A stretch of DNA of 64,000 nucleotides from positions 1 to 64,000 of the forward strand of contig LXQI01000007.1 in NCBI GenBank assembly GCA_001683845.1. The letters run 5' to 3'. This DNA comes from Erythrobacter sp. ANT-B3C2 (lineage in GTDB: Bacteria > Pseudomonadota > Alphaproteobacteria > Sphingomonadales > Sphingomonadaceae). Position numbers and translations under genes: made by a program. The notes beneath the pieces were generated by a model that was not told the origin of the DNA, did not search any database, and worked only from the letters and a program-made list of their open reading frames with translations. This document shows positions 1 to 9,039 of this stretch, one piece after another; the stretch's first letter is position 1, and every line of letters begins with the position of its first letter.

Positions 1-1
1 G

Positions 2-253
2 GACGTGAAGGCGCGCATCCTGAGCCTCGCCATCGACGAGGCCGATGATACCGCCTCGCTCGACGTGGCGCTCGGCATGGCGCGTCAGTGCGGGTTGAAG
101 CTGCCTGCCGCCAAAGAGATCATCGGCGAAGTGCAGGCTGCAGTTTCGCAGTGGCGCGGTTGTGCAGTTTCGCACGGACTCAACGCCCGCGGCATCGGTC
201 GCATGGAATCCGCATTTGAGTATCACGGAGGCGTGCGGTGTTTAATGATCTAA
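2..253 (+). CDS. HipA-like kinase toxin, C-terminal fragment (cut by window edge)
   Basis: The reading frame is open from the first base, so this is the 3' end of a longer gene. The visible residues resemble the extreme C-terminus of HipA-family serine/threonine kinases: a helical segment followed by a 'W-R..A..HGL...I.RM.SAFE' ending. HipA toxins phosphorylate glutamyl-tRNA synthetase in the best-studied case and normally pair with an upstream HipB antitoxin, which would lie outside this window. The GTG at base 5 offered by the ORF track is an internal codon, not a credible start. Family assignment rests on about 80 residues; the kinase core is not visible, so activity cannot be judged. Confidence 0.65.
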   Translation, partial: DVKARILSLAIDEADDTASLDVALGMARQCGLKLPAAKEIIGEVQAAVSQWRGCAVSHGLNARGIGRMESAFEYHGGVRCLMI

Positions 254-334
254 GGCGCACCCAGCTATCAGCCCAGCGGATTAAGAACAGCGCCAAACTG
301 GAATCCGCAAATTTTCCTACACAACTTCTACACA

Positions 335-353
335 GGTCAAATATGACCATTTT
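335..353 (+). terminator. Possible weak terminator after the hipA-like gene
   Basis: GGTCA-AATA-TGACC forms a 5-bp stem with a 4-base loop followed by ATTTT. It lies about 80 bases past the hipA-like stop codon in an AT-rich stretch. The stem is short, so this is only a candidate. Confidence 0.3.
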
Positions 354-363
354 AACCGTTATA

Positions 364-390
364 TTCCAAGAGCTTACCAAGCTCTTGAAT
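364..390. repeat. Hairpin between the hipA-like gene and tRNA-Pro
   Basis: CAAGAGCTT-ACC-AAGCTCTTG is a perfect 9-bp inverted repeat with a 3-base loop, extendable by three A/T pairs if one C is bulged out. It sits immediately downstream of the minus-strand tRNA-Pro 3' end, so it could end or help process the tRNA transcript. No clear U-tract follows on either strand. Confidence 0.5.
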
Positions 391-392
391 AA

Positions 393-469
<77 letters not shown>

Positions 470-542
470 ACACCAGTCCCGCGCCTCTAGGTTTGCCCGT
501 GTATCAGCGCAAGCACCATTCATGACTGTCTTTGGGCTGCGG

Positions 543-618
543 TGGTGGGCCCGGCAGGATTCGAACCCGCGACCTAGCCGTTATGAGCGGCCAGCTCTAA
601 CCGCTGAGCTACAGGCCC
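543..618 (-). tRNA. tRNA-Ile2 (CAU, lysidine-dependent)
   Basis: Complete cloverleaf with acceptor GGGCCTG/CGGGCCC, T8, AGCTC D-arm and anticodon loop CTCATAA containing CAT. The body matches the minor isoleucine isoacceptor pattern (anticodon stem flanked by GGCCG/CGGCT, a 'TAGGTC' variable region) rather than initiator or elongator methionine tRNA. In such tRNAs TilS converts C34 to lysidine so AUA is read as Ile. CCA is encoded. Distinguishing it from elongator tRNA-Met by eye is fairly but not absolutely safe. Confidence 0.88.
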
Positions 619-642
619 CCACACCGTTTTGCGCGGCCCCAG

Positions 643-671
643 CAGTTAGCCGCCCGCCTTTGCGCTGGCAA
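643..671 (-). promoter_or_regulatory. Candidate promoter for tRNA-Ile2/tRNA-Pro
   Basis: On the minus strand TTGCCA is followed after 17 bases by TAACTG, ending 25 bases before the mature tRNA 5' end. The -35 is good (5 of 6); the -10 is poor. The same TTGCCA-N17 arrangement precedes tRNA-Pro(GGG). Confidence 0.4.
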
Positions 672-682
672 GCATCCGCCGG

Positions 683-1537
683 TCAGCGTTCGACCGCGCG
701 CATCAGCGCGGCGATGCCAGTGTTGAGCACACCCCGAAGGTCCAGATAGGCGAACACCCGCTGCCACCAGTCGGTGAAAGCGGCGACGTCCTCGGCCGGC
801 GGCAAGCCGGCGGTGATCACCAGCAGCGGCAGGCCATCGTCCAGCGCCATGTCAATCGCACGGATCGCCTGCTCCACGTCCGCCTCATGCGGCGAGAGGG
901 TAACACATTCGAACAGGCCCAGGCGGGCGAGCAGGCGGCTCCAGCGGGGCGCGCCCGGCAGCAGTGGAGCGATGTGGTCGCCCTGCCGCCGCAGCATGCC
1001 CCAAAAGACAGTCGTCTGAGGCAGTTCCAGGAAGGTCCGCTCCGGATCGAGCCAATAGGGGGCGAGCGGGTGGCGCCGGAAATCGACTCCGCCGCCGGGG
1101 CCAGCGCATCTCGGCCGCGCCGAGCAATCGATCGCCAGCCCGCATTCGATGAGGAGCGCCGGGTCCGTTGCGCTGCCCGGGACAGCGGCTCGGCACAGCA
1201 GCGGGGCTGCGCCAAATAGCCGCTCGATTGTGTCGACCAGCCGCTCCAGCGCCTCGACATAGATTGTGGCCGGGTAAAGCAAGCCCATCTCGGCGCGGTG
1301 CGCGGCAACTGGCGCTGCCAGCACCCGCCTTACCGCATTAGCACAGGCGGCGCTCTCGTCTGCCAGATAGACCGGCACCACCCCTTCCGCCTCGCACAGG
1401 CACTGGAATTGTCCGAGCGCGCCCGGTTCGTCATGCCCTGGTCCCGCGAGGTCCATCGTCACAACAAAGCGCTGGCCAAAGCCCGGCGTGAAGCGGGCGA
1501 GGTCGGAGCGGGTCGGTGGATCGGCAATCGAGCGCAT
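683..1537 (-). CDS. WalW-like polysaccharide deacetylase homologue, catalytic motifs apparently lost
   Basis: This 284-aa protein resembles the polysaccharide-deacetylase relatives called WalW in sphingomonads: an N-terminal '[22 protein letters not shown]' block, 'GVVPVYL', then 'FRRHPL.PYWLDPE..FLELP.TTVFWG'. From memory of the family, active members carry an acidic TEEEFDW-type metal site after the VT.D strand, an HPW-type histidine motif and a late 'FSFHSP' segment. None is visible here: the first is '[14 protein letters not shown]', the central part seems shortened, and the late segment reads '[12 protein letters not shown]'. It therefore probably lacks hydrolase activity or has another role. 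It faces away from the AsnC-type regulator. The ATG start has no convincing ribosome-binding site. Confidence 0.6.
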   Translation of the reverse strand: MRSIADPPTRSDLARFTPGFGQRFVVTMDLAGPGHDEPGALGQFQCLCEAEGVVPVYLADESAACANAVRRVLAAPVAAHRAEMGLLYPATIYVEALERLVDTIERLFGAAPLLCRAAVPGSATDPALLIECGLAIDCSARPRCAGPGGGVDFRRHPLAPYWLDPERTFLELPQTTVFWGMLRRQGDHIAPLLPGAPRWSRLLARLGLFECVTLSPHEADVEQAIRAIDMALDDGLPLLVITAGLPPAEDVAAFTDWWQRVFAYLDLRGVLNTGIAALMRAVER

Positions 1538-1740
1538 GGTGGAACGGATCGCCCTCCTCGCTTGCGCGGCCTGGATAGCAGCGCCTACGAAGCGTATCGG
1601 GGCCGGTCAACGCCCGTTTCGTGCGTTGCCAAGGCCTTCGGTTGCGGCCATAGACAACAATGTTACTCCCACGTGGATTCCAGCAGCCCTTCGGTTGCTC
1701 GCACACGCAAGGTGGGAGACAGCGCAGCACGGGAACCGCC

Positions 1741-2205
1741 ATGGCCACGCTCGACAAGATCGATCGCTTGCTCCTCGCCGAATTGCAGGCGCAGGGGCGC
1801 GTCACCAATGTCGATCTCGCCCGCCGCGTCGGCCTCACCGCGCCGCCCTGCCTGCGCCGGGTCCGATCGCTGGAGGAGGCGGGTGTCATCCGCGGCTACC
1901 ACGCCGATCTGGACGCATCCAAGCTCGGCTTCGCCATTACCGTGTTCGCGATGGTCAGCCTGAAGAGCCAGGCGGAGGAGGACCTGCGTGCCTTCGAGAA
2001 CCACATCAGGGATCTACCCGAAGTGCGCGAATGCCACATGCTGAACGGCGAGATCGACTTCATCCTCAAGATCGTCAGCCGCGACCTGCAGAGCTTCCAG
2101 GAATTCCTCACCAGCAAGCTGACCCCCGCGCCCAACGTGGCCAGTGTGAAAACCTCGTTGACTATCCGCACCGCCAAGAGCGAACCCGGCGTCCCGCTAG
2201 GGTAA
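1741..2205 (+). CDS. Lrp/AsnC-family transcriptional regulator
   Basis: A 154-aa protein with the canonical layout: an N-terminal winged helix-turn-helix (about residues 4-60, 'LDKIDRLLLAELQAQGRVTN' and 'LARRVGLTAPPCLRRVRSLE') and a C-terminal RAM effector-binding/oligomerisation domain (about 70-145). Members sense amino acids and often regulate adjacent metabolic or transport genes. The ORF extends upstream to 1660 but ATG 1741 gives the standard N-terminus. It is divergent from the WalW-like gene; the downstream minus-strand neighbour is a pseudogene, so the target is not evident. Confidence 0.9.
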   Translation: MATLDKIDRLLLAELQAQGRVTNVDLARRVGLTAPPCLRRVRSLEEAGVIRGYHADLDASKLGFAITVFAMVSLKSQAEEDLRAFENHIRDLPEVRECHMLNGEIDFILKIVSRDLQSFQEFLTSKLTPAPNVASVKTSLTIRTAKSEPGVPLG

Positions 2206-2640
2206 AGCGCTCGTCGATACCCGGGCAGCGGAGCCCATGCGGCAGCACCTCGCTCGCGTAGACGATCTGTAGCACCCGCCGACGGCGCGGTGAAGCGTGG
2301 AGGATGGGCGTCGCATAGGCCCAAGTGTCTCCTGGAGCGGCCAAGCAGGCCCACTCCCGGCACCGGCTTATCTTCTGCGTAATGCAATCCTCCGCAATCG
2401 GGCCGTTCCGGTGGGATCCTAGCGCAGCGCGAAGGGCGGGCAGCCATGTTTACGCTCCACGGCCCGAAATTGTCCGCCTTGCCGCTCACGGCGACGCAGA
2501 TCGTCCGATCCTGATGCCAGCCGAGCGACCAGATTGTATCAGCGGATTTGTCGAGGGCGATCCCCTCACCGGGCGCGCCTGCGGTCCCAAATGGCGGCAA
2601 TGGCGCCTATGCAGCAACCACCGGCCTCCAACGCGGGCCG
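2206..2640 (-). pseudogene. Decayed phytanoyl-CoA dioxygenase (PhyH) family gene
   Basis: Translating the minus strand across frames recovers a PhyH-like protein in pieces. A frame at about 2562-2595 gives 'LGPQARPVRG'; a second at 2451-2561 gives 'IALDKSADTIWSLGWHQDRT' and on to 'FGPWSV', including the WHQD of the HxD iron site; a third from 2419 down to about 2206 gives 'GSHRNGPIAED', 'WACLAAPGDTWAYATPILHA' and 'RRRVLQIVYASEVLPHGL'. At least two frame changes and an apparent loss of several tens of residues between 'FGPWSV' and 'GSHR' (with a TAG nearby) make it non-functional. The 3' remnant abuts the AsnC-type stop codon. The original start is not recoverable, so the upstream limit is approximate. 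Confidence 0.8.
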
Positions 2641-2770
2641 TAGGCCCACCACGCTGACCCGCCGCGTACCGGCCCCACTCGCCGAACCGAACACATGCCC
2701 GGCGGCTCAAGCAGCGTAATTGCCGCCATTGCTTGGTGCTCGGCTCCATCGCGGCCGAGCACTGGCATAG

Positions 2771-4120
<1,350 letters not shown>

Positions 4121-4139
4121 CGGCTGGCCGTCATGAGTG

Positions 4140-4631
4140 TCAGGAGATGATCATCAGCGGCTGGTCGAACTCCACCGGCTGCGCGTTGGAGATAAGGATC
4201 TCGCGCACGGTGCCGTCGGTGGTGGCGGTGATCGGGTTCATCACCTTCATCGCCTCGACGATCAGCAGCGTGTCGCCCGCCTTCACCGTGTCACCGACAC
4301 TGACGAAAGGATCGGAGGTGGGCTCGGACGAGAGATAGGCGGTGCCCACCATTGGCGAGCGCAGCGCATCCGCCGACGCAGCCGGTGCGACGGAGGGCAC
4401 CGCTGCCGGGACAACGGGTGCGGCGGCAGGCGCAGGACCCGCAGTGATGTACGCGGGCGCGGCGCTGGGGGCCGGCGCGGCGGTGCGCGCGACGCGGATT
4501 CGCCGATCACCATCAACAACTTCGATCTCGGTCAGCCCGGTCTCGGCAATCATGTCGGCCAGTTCGCGAACCAGCTTGGCGTCGATCTTCATCACTGGTG
4601 AGGCACGCTTGGTGCCTTCGTCTGCGGCCAT
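4140..4631 (-). CDS. accB: Biotin carboxyl carrier protein of acetyl-CoA carboxylase
   Basis: A 163-aa protein with an N-terminal helical segment ('MKIDAKLVRELADMIAETGL'), a Pro/Ala-rich linker of about 50 residues and a C-terminal biotinyl domain with the 'VEAMKVMN' motif; Lys129 is the expected biotinylation site. It shuttles carboxyl groups between AccC and the carboxyltransferase AccAD (not in this window). The ORF track extends to 4730, but ATG 4631 is preceded by a strong GGGGGGAG ribosome-binding site and fits the family. It is the first gene of accBC and is downstream of aroQ. Confidence 0.96.
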   Translation of the reverse strand: MAADEGTKRASPVMKIDAKLVRELADMIAETGLTEIEVVDGDRRIRVARTAAPAPSAAPAYITAGPAPAAAPVVPAAVPSVAPAASADALRSPMVGTAYLSSEPTSDPFVSVGDTVKAGDTLLIVEAMKVMNPITATTDGTVREILISNAQPVEFDQPLMIIS

Positions 4632-4741
4632 GCACTCCCCCCGTTGCGCGGTGACGGACAAGCGAGGCGCTATGGGCACTGCCGCGCGCCAAGGCAAGCC
4701 CGGGCGCCCAGGCGAGCGATCCCCGCTCAATGACAGCCGCG

Positions 4742-5176
4742 CTACATCCGTGCGGCGGCGTCCAGCGCCAGTTCGTAGCCCAGCGCGCCGAAGCCCGCGA
4801 TCGTTCCCTTGGCCGCCATCGCCACGAAGCTCTTGTGGCGATAGGCCTCGCGCGCATGAGGGTTGGAAAGGTGCACCTCGATCACCGGAGTGCGTATCGA
4901 GCGGATCGCATCGTACAGCGCGAGGCTGGTGTGGGTAAGCGCGCCGGCGTTCAGCAGCACGGCGCGGGCGGACTCGCTCTGCGCCTCGTGCAGCCAGTCG
5001 ACCAGATGGCCCTCGTGGTTCGACTGGCGCATCTCGATGGACAGTCCGAGCGTACGAGCGCGATCCTCCAGCCGGCCAGCGATGTCGTCCAGCGTATCGG
5101 TGCCGTAGATCTCGGGCTCGCGCAGGCCCAAAAGGTTCAGATTGGGTCCGTTGAGGACGTAGACGATCTCGGCCAT
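4742..5176 (-). CDS. aroQ: 3-dehydroquinate dehydratase, type II
   Basis: A 144-aa protein of standard length for type II dehydroquinases, which form dodecamers and convert 3-dehydroquinate to 3-dehydroshikimate in the shikimate pathway. Diagnostic motifs are 'NGPNLNLLGLREPEIYG' near the N-terminus, with the Arg and Tyr of the active-site lid, 'SNHEGHLVDW', 'NAGALTHTSLALYDAI', and 'EVHLSNPHAREAYRHKS' with the catalytic His. It sits 110 bases upstream of accB on the same strand, a common proteobacterial aroQ-accB-accC arrangement. Confidence 0.97.
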   Translation of the reverse strand: MAEIVYVLNGPNLNLLGLREPEIYGTDTLDDIAGRLEDRARTLGLSIEMRQSNHEGHLVDWLHEAQSESARAVLLNAGALTHTSLALYDAIRSIRTPVIEVHLSNPHAREAYRHKSFVAMAAKGTIAGFGALGYELALDAAARM

Positions 5177-5237
5177 GCGCGCTCCCCCGGCAGCTTTGGA
5201 ATGGCCCTAGCGTCGGGGGAGCGAGAGAGCAAAAGCC

Positions 5238-5651
5238 TTAGTGGTCCACGCCCTTCACCTTGCCCCACTGGCGGGCGGCGGTGTAGCCAAGATAGCCGGT
5301 GCCGAAGAGCGCGTAGAGCGCATCGGGCAAGCCGTTGAGGTATGAATTGATACCCCCGGCGATGGATCCCGCCATCTCCGGACGGAATGCGGCGAGCACC
5401 CCCATCGGCAGCGAGAACAGCAGCATGACGTACATAACGTAAAGGAAACTGGGCCGTGCGCGGCTGGTCCACGGATCGGTCGAGCCTGCCTCGGCCACGA
5501 TGGCGGAAAGCTGGGCCTTCATCGTTTCCAGTTCATTCGTGCTTTCAAGCCGGAGCAACTCCAGCTTGGCCCGCTCGCGCGCCTCCTTATCGGGGATGAT
5601 CTTGTCGATAAGGGCCGCGACAGGGCCGATGATGGATTCAACGAAGGGCAT
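5238..5651 (-). CDS. Three-TM holin of the gene-transfer-agent release type
   Basis: A 137-aa protein opening 'MPFVESIIGPVAALIDKIIP' and continuing with a charged helix ('DKEARERAKLELLRLESTNE'), then two clear hydrophobic segments (about residues 70-90 and 105-125) plus the weakly hydrophobic N-terminal helix. This fits the family known as holin of 3 TMs for gene-transfer release (PF11351). In Rhodobacter-type systems a holin with an endolysin lets GTA particles out by lysis. The ORF track starts at 5717, but ATG 5651 has an AGAGGAG ribosome-binding site. No endolysin or GTA structural gene is adjacent, so the role here is inferred from family only. Confidence 0.75.
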   Translation of the reverse strand: MPFVESIIGPVAALIDKIIPDKEARERAKLELLRLESTNELETMKAQLSAIVAEAGSTDPWTSRARPSFLYVMYVMLLFSLPMGVLAAFRPEMAGSIAGGINSYLNGLPDALYALFGTGYLGYTAARQWGKVKGVDH

Positions 5652-5795
5652 GGCGGCAGCTCCTCTGGTGATGAGTCGCATATTCCTTGAACCAAGATGG
5701 TTCGTGTAGGACAGCAATCGTCACGCTGGGAGGCGCCGCATCGCACCCGCTTCCGGCGCGCAGCGACGTTGCAAGCGGGTCAAGGGGGGAACCAC

Positions 5796-5872
5796 TGGTC
5801 GGGACGAGAGGATTCGAACCTCCGACCCCCACACCCCCAGTGTGATGCGCTACCAGGCTGCGCTACGTCCCG
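5796..5872 (-). tRNA. tRNA-Pro (anticodon GGG)
   Basis: Complete cloverleaf on the minus strand: acceptor CGGGACG/CGTCCCG, T8, AGCGC D-arm, anticodon loop with GGG inside 'CACTGGGGGTG', GGTTCGAATCC T-arm, discriminator A and encoded CCA. It reads CCC/CCU codons and complements tRNA-Pro(UGG) near the window start. Confidence 0.97.
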
Positions 5873-5890
5873 GATCCAGTGGGAGGCGGC

Positions 5891-5919
5891 CCTATAGGCG
5901 CGGCTCCCAAGCATGGCAA
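5891..5919 (-). promoter_or_regulatory. Promoter for tRNA-Pro(GGG)
   Basis: On the minus strand TTGCCA (-35) is separated by exactly 17 bases from TATAGG (-10), which ends 19 bases before the mature tRNA 5' end. This is a good housekeeping-sigma promoter match with a short leader. Confidence 0.6.
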
Positions 5920-6085
5920 GCGCCCGGCTCGCAGGTGTTCGGGCAGAGCGCTTGTGGTCGGCTTGTGCCCCGATTGCGCGCCCTTTCCATTGCTGCTAGG
6001 CGCCGCGGCCACCAGCCGGGGCGCGACTGGCGGTGCCTCTGGCCGTCTGCGCCCCCTCGTTCCCTTGCCCTGATAGGCCGATACG

Positions 6086-6406
6086 ATGCTTGATCTTCTA
6101 GCCGCCGGCGCCGCCGGCGCCGGGCCCCCCGGATGGGTGCAGTTCCTGCCGATCATCGGCATGGTGCTGATCTTCTGGTTCCTGATCATCCGCCCGCAGA
6201 TGCAGCGCCAGAAGCAGCACCAGGCCAAGGTTGCCGGGATGAAGAAGGGCGACCAGGTCGTCACCGGCGGTGGGCTGGTCGGCAAGGTGGTTCGGGTCGA
6301 CGACGATTATGCGGAGGTCGAACTGGCGCCCAATGTGCGGGTGAAGGCGGTCAAGGCGACGATCGGCGATATCCTGCCGCCCGGCGGCAAGCCGGCCAAC
6401 GACTGA
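6086..6406 (+). CDS. yajC: Preprotein translocase subunit YajC
   Basis: A 106-aa single-pass membrane protein: an Ala/Gly-rich N-terminus, one TM helix (about residues 18-38, 'FLPIIGMVLIFWFLIIRPQM') and the conserved cytoplasmic YajC domain with 'KKGDQVVTGGGLVGKVV' and 'VKAVKATIGDIL'. It associates with SecDF-YidC and the SecYEG channel. It is followed after 19 bases by secD and then secF, the standard alphaproteobacterial operon, so all three are probably co-transcribed. Confidence 0.97.
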   Translation: MLDLLAAGAAGAGPPGWVQFLPIIGMVLIFWFLIIRPQMQRQKQHQAKVAGMKKGDQVVTGGGLVGKVVRVDDDYAEVELAPNVRVKAVKATIGDILPPGGKPAND

Positions 6407-6425
6407 GCCGGAGCAAGGCCCGCAA

Positions 6426-8030
6426 ATGCTCGATTTCCCGCCCTGGAAGCGGCTGTTCCTGTGGGCCATCACGGTGCTCGCGATGCTGGCGGCGCTGCCT
6501 TCGCTCGCCTCGCTGACGGGCGCCCGCTGGCCGGCGGCATTGCCCAGCCCGATGGTGAACCTCGGACTTGATCTTGCCGGCGGCTCGCATATCCTGCTGG
6601 AGGCCGATCCGGCGCAGGTCGCTCGCCAGCGGCTGGAGACGATGGAGGAAGCGGTGCGCGACGCGCTCCGCACGGCCGAGCCGCGCATCCGCCACAGTGA
6701 GATTTCCACCACGGGCGGGCAATTGTCCTTCATGGTGGAAGAGCCGGCGCGGGTCGACGCCGCGCGTGGCGTGCTGGAGCCGCTGACCACCGGCGCGGGG
6801 ATGACCGGCCAGCGCGACTGGACAATCGAGGTGCTTGACGGGCAGCGTATCGTCATGGCGCCGACCAGCGCCGGCGTCGACCTTGCGGTGACGCAGGCGA
6901 TGGACAGCGCCACCGAGGTGGTGCGCAAGCGCATCGATTCGCTCGGCACACGCGAGCCGACGATCATCCGGCAGGGCGCCAACCGCATCGTGGTGCAGGT
7001 GCCGGGGCTGGAAGATCCGCAGGCGCTGAAAGACTTGCTGGGCCAGACCGCAAACCTCGAATTCAAGCTGGTCGACAGCAGTGTGCTGCCGACCGAAATT
7101 GCGCAGGGCGTGGTGCCGCCGGGTAGCCAGATCGTGCCGTTCTCGGCCGATAGCGGCCAGGCCGGAACGGGCATCGCGGTGCGCCGGCTGGGTGGAATCC
7201 GGGGCGATTCGCTGACCGATGCCCAGCAGAGCTTCGACCCGCAGACCAACGCCGCGGTGGTGACCATCACCTTTGATTCGCAAGGAGCGCAGCGGTTCGC
7301 GCGACTGACGACCGAGAACGTCAACCGGCAATTCGCCATCATCCTCGACGATGAGGTGCTCTCCGCCCCGGTGATCAACGAGCCGATCCTGGGCGGCACG
7401 GCGGTGATCTCGGGCAGCTTCACGGTGGAGACCGCGAATGCGCTCGCCATTTCGCTGCGCTCGGGCGCGCTGCCGGTCGATCTCACGGTGGTGGAGGAGC
7501 GCACCGTCGGCCCCGACCTTGGTGCCGATTCGATCCGCCAGGGCCTGCTGGCGATGACCATCGGCTCGCTGCTGGTGATCGCACTGATGATGGCGACCTA
7601 TGGCCGGTTCGGCGTGTATGCGACCATCGCGCTGGTGATCAACGTGCTGATGATCTTGGGCGTGATGGCGGTGATGAACGCCACGCTGACGCTGCCCGGC
7701 ATCGCCGGCTTCGTGCTGACGATCGGCGCGGCGGTGGATGCCAACGTGCTGATCTACGAGCGCATTCGCGAGGAGCGCCGGCGGGGCCGCAAGGTGATCG
7801 CAGCGGTCGAGACCGGCTACCGGGAGGCAAGCCGCGCGATCTACGATGCCAACGTCACCAACTTCATTGCCGGCGTGCTGCTGTTCCTGTTCGGCTCGGG
7901 CCCCATTCGCGGGTTTGCCGTGGTGCTGATCATCGGCCTGTTCACCTCGGTCTTCACCGCGGTCACGCTGACGCGCATGTGGGTGGCGATGTGGCTGCGC
8001 CGCGCGCGGCCGAACGATCTGACGGTCTAG
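6426..8030 (+). CDS. secD: Protein translocase subunit SecD
   Basis: A 534-aa inner-membrane RND-type protein that with SecF uses the proton gradient to pull exported proteins across the membrane. One N-terminal TM (about 13-32) is followed by the conserved 'LGLDLAGGSHILLE' motif, a large periplasmic P1 region including 'VVRKRIDSLGTREPTIIRQG', and five C-terminal TMs with 'GAAVDANVLIYERIREE', the conserved loop shared with SecF. Length is normal. It lies between yajC and secF with short gaps. Confidence 0.98.
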   Translation: MLDFPPWKRLFLWAITVLAMLAALPSLASLTGARWPAALPSPMVNLGLDLAGGSHILLEADPAQVARQRLETMEEAVRDALRTAEPRIRHSEISTTGGQLSFMVEEPARVDAARGVLEPLTTGAGMTGQRDWTIEVLDGQRIVMAPTSAGVDLAVTQAMDSATEVVRKRIDSLGTREPTIIRQGANRIVVQVPGLEDPQALKDLLGQTANLEFKLVDSSVLPTEIAQGVVPPGSQIVPFSADSGQAGTGIAVRRLGGIRGDSLTDAQQSFDPQTNAAVVTITFDSQGAQRFARLTTENVNRQFAIILDDEVLSAPVINEPILGGTAVISGSFTVETANALAISLRSGALPVDLTVVEERTVGPDLGADSIRQGLLAMTIGSLLVIALMMATYGRFGVYATIALVINVLMILGVMAVMNATLTLPGIAGFVLTIGAAVDANVLIYERIREERRRGRKVIAAVETGYREASRAIYDANVTNFIAGVLLFLFGSGPIRGFAVVLIIGLFTSVFTAVTLTRMWVAMWLRRARPNDLTV

Positions 8031-8040
8031 GGAAACACCC

Positions 8041-9018
8041 ATGCGCCTCATCAAGCTCGTCCCTGACAACACCAATATCAAGTTCCTGAAGTGGCGCGCG
8101 CCGTTCTATGTGGTCAGCCTGCTGCTGATTGCGACAAGCTGGGGGCTCGTACTGACCAAGGGGCTCAATTTCGGGGTCGACTTTGCCGGCGGGCAGGAGA
8201 TCCGCGTCACCTTCACGCAGGATGCCGAGGCGCCGATCGGGCAGCTGCGGGAACTCGTGGGTGCCCTCGGCTATGGGGAACCGGTGATCCAGCGCTTCGG
8301 CGAGCCCAACGCGGTATCGATCCGCGTGCGGCTGCCCGAAGGTACCGAGAACCAGCCGGGCGCTGCGACCCGCATCGGCAATCAGGTGATCGATACGATC
8401 GGAGCCGAGTTTCCTGGCGTGCGGCGCGATGCGAATGAGACCGTCTCGGGCAAGGTCGCGGCCGAGTTCCGCACCACCGCAGCCTATGCACTGCTGGCGG
8501 CGATGCTGGCGATCTCGGTCTATATCTGGGTTCGTTTCGAATGGCAGTTCGGCGTGGGCGCGCTGTTCGCCCTGTTCCACGACGTTTCGCTGACGCTGGG
8601 CATGTTCGCGCTGTTGCAGCTGGAGTTCTCCTTGCAGATCGTGGCCGCGGTGCTGGCCATCATCGGCTATTCGCTGAACGACACAATCGTAATTTACGAC
8701 CGCATTCGCGAAAACCTTAAGAAATACCGGCGGATGCCGCTGAGCGAATTGCTGGACCTTTCGGTCAACGAGACGCTGGCGCGCACGGTGATGACCTCCC
8801 TCACTTTGCTGGTGGCGCTGGTTCCGTTGCTGCTGGTCGGCCCCGCCAGTCTGTTCGGCCTTACCGCGGCGATCACGCTGGGCATCTTCGTCGGCACGTA
8901 CAGCACGGTCTACATGGCAGCGCCGATCCTGATCTGGCTGGGGGTCGATTCCAACAGCTTCGTGCCGCGCGAGACCGCCGCCGATCTGCAGGATCGCAAA
9001 GCGCGCGGGGAAGCTTGA
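8041..9018 (+). CDS. secF: Protein translocase subunit SecF
   Basis: A 325-aa partner of SecD: TM1 (about residues 22-40), the 'LNFGVDFAGGQEIRV' motif, a periplasmic domain, then five TMs including 'IIGYSLNDTIVIYDRIREN', the SecF signature. Start ATG 8041 lies 10 bases after the secD stop behind AGGGAAA. It ends the yajC-secD-secF operon and is convergent with the XRE-family gene 21 bases further on. Confidence 0.98.
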   Translation: MRLIKLVPDNTNIKFLKWRAPFYVVSLLLIATSWGLVLTKGLNFGVDFAGGQEIRVTFTQDAEAPIGQLRELVGALGYGEPVIQRFGEPNAVSIRVRLPEGTENQPGAATRIGNQVIDTIGAEFPGVRRDANETVSGKVAAEFRTTAAYALLAAMLAISVYIWVRFEWQFGVGALFALFHDVSLTLGMFALLQLEFSLQIVAAVLAIIGYSLNDTIVIYDRIRENLKKYRRMPLSELLDLSVNETLARTVMTSLTLLVALVPLLLVGPASLFGLTAAITLGIFVGTYSTVYMAAPILIWLGVDSNSFVPRETAADLQDRKARGEA

Positions 9019-9039
9019 ACCGGTCCTAATGCGCCGGGG

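Noticed and set aside
2-253. A complete hipBA toxin-antitoxin system
   Set aside because: Only the last about 80 residues of a HipA-like protein are in the window; the antitoxin and kinase core cannot be seen.
6351-8081. 576-aa and 487-aa minus-strand ORFs opposite secD
   Set aside because: Antisense shadows of secD; composition is biased and no motif is present.
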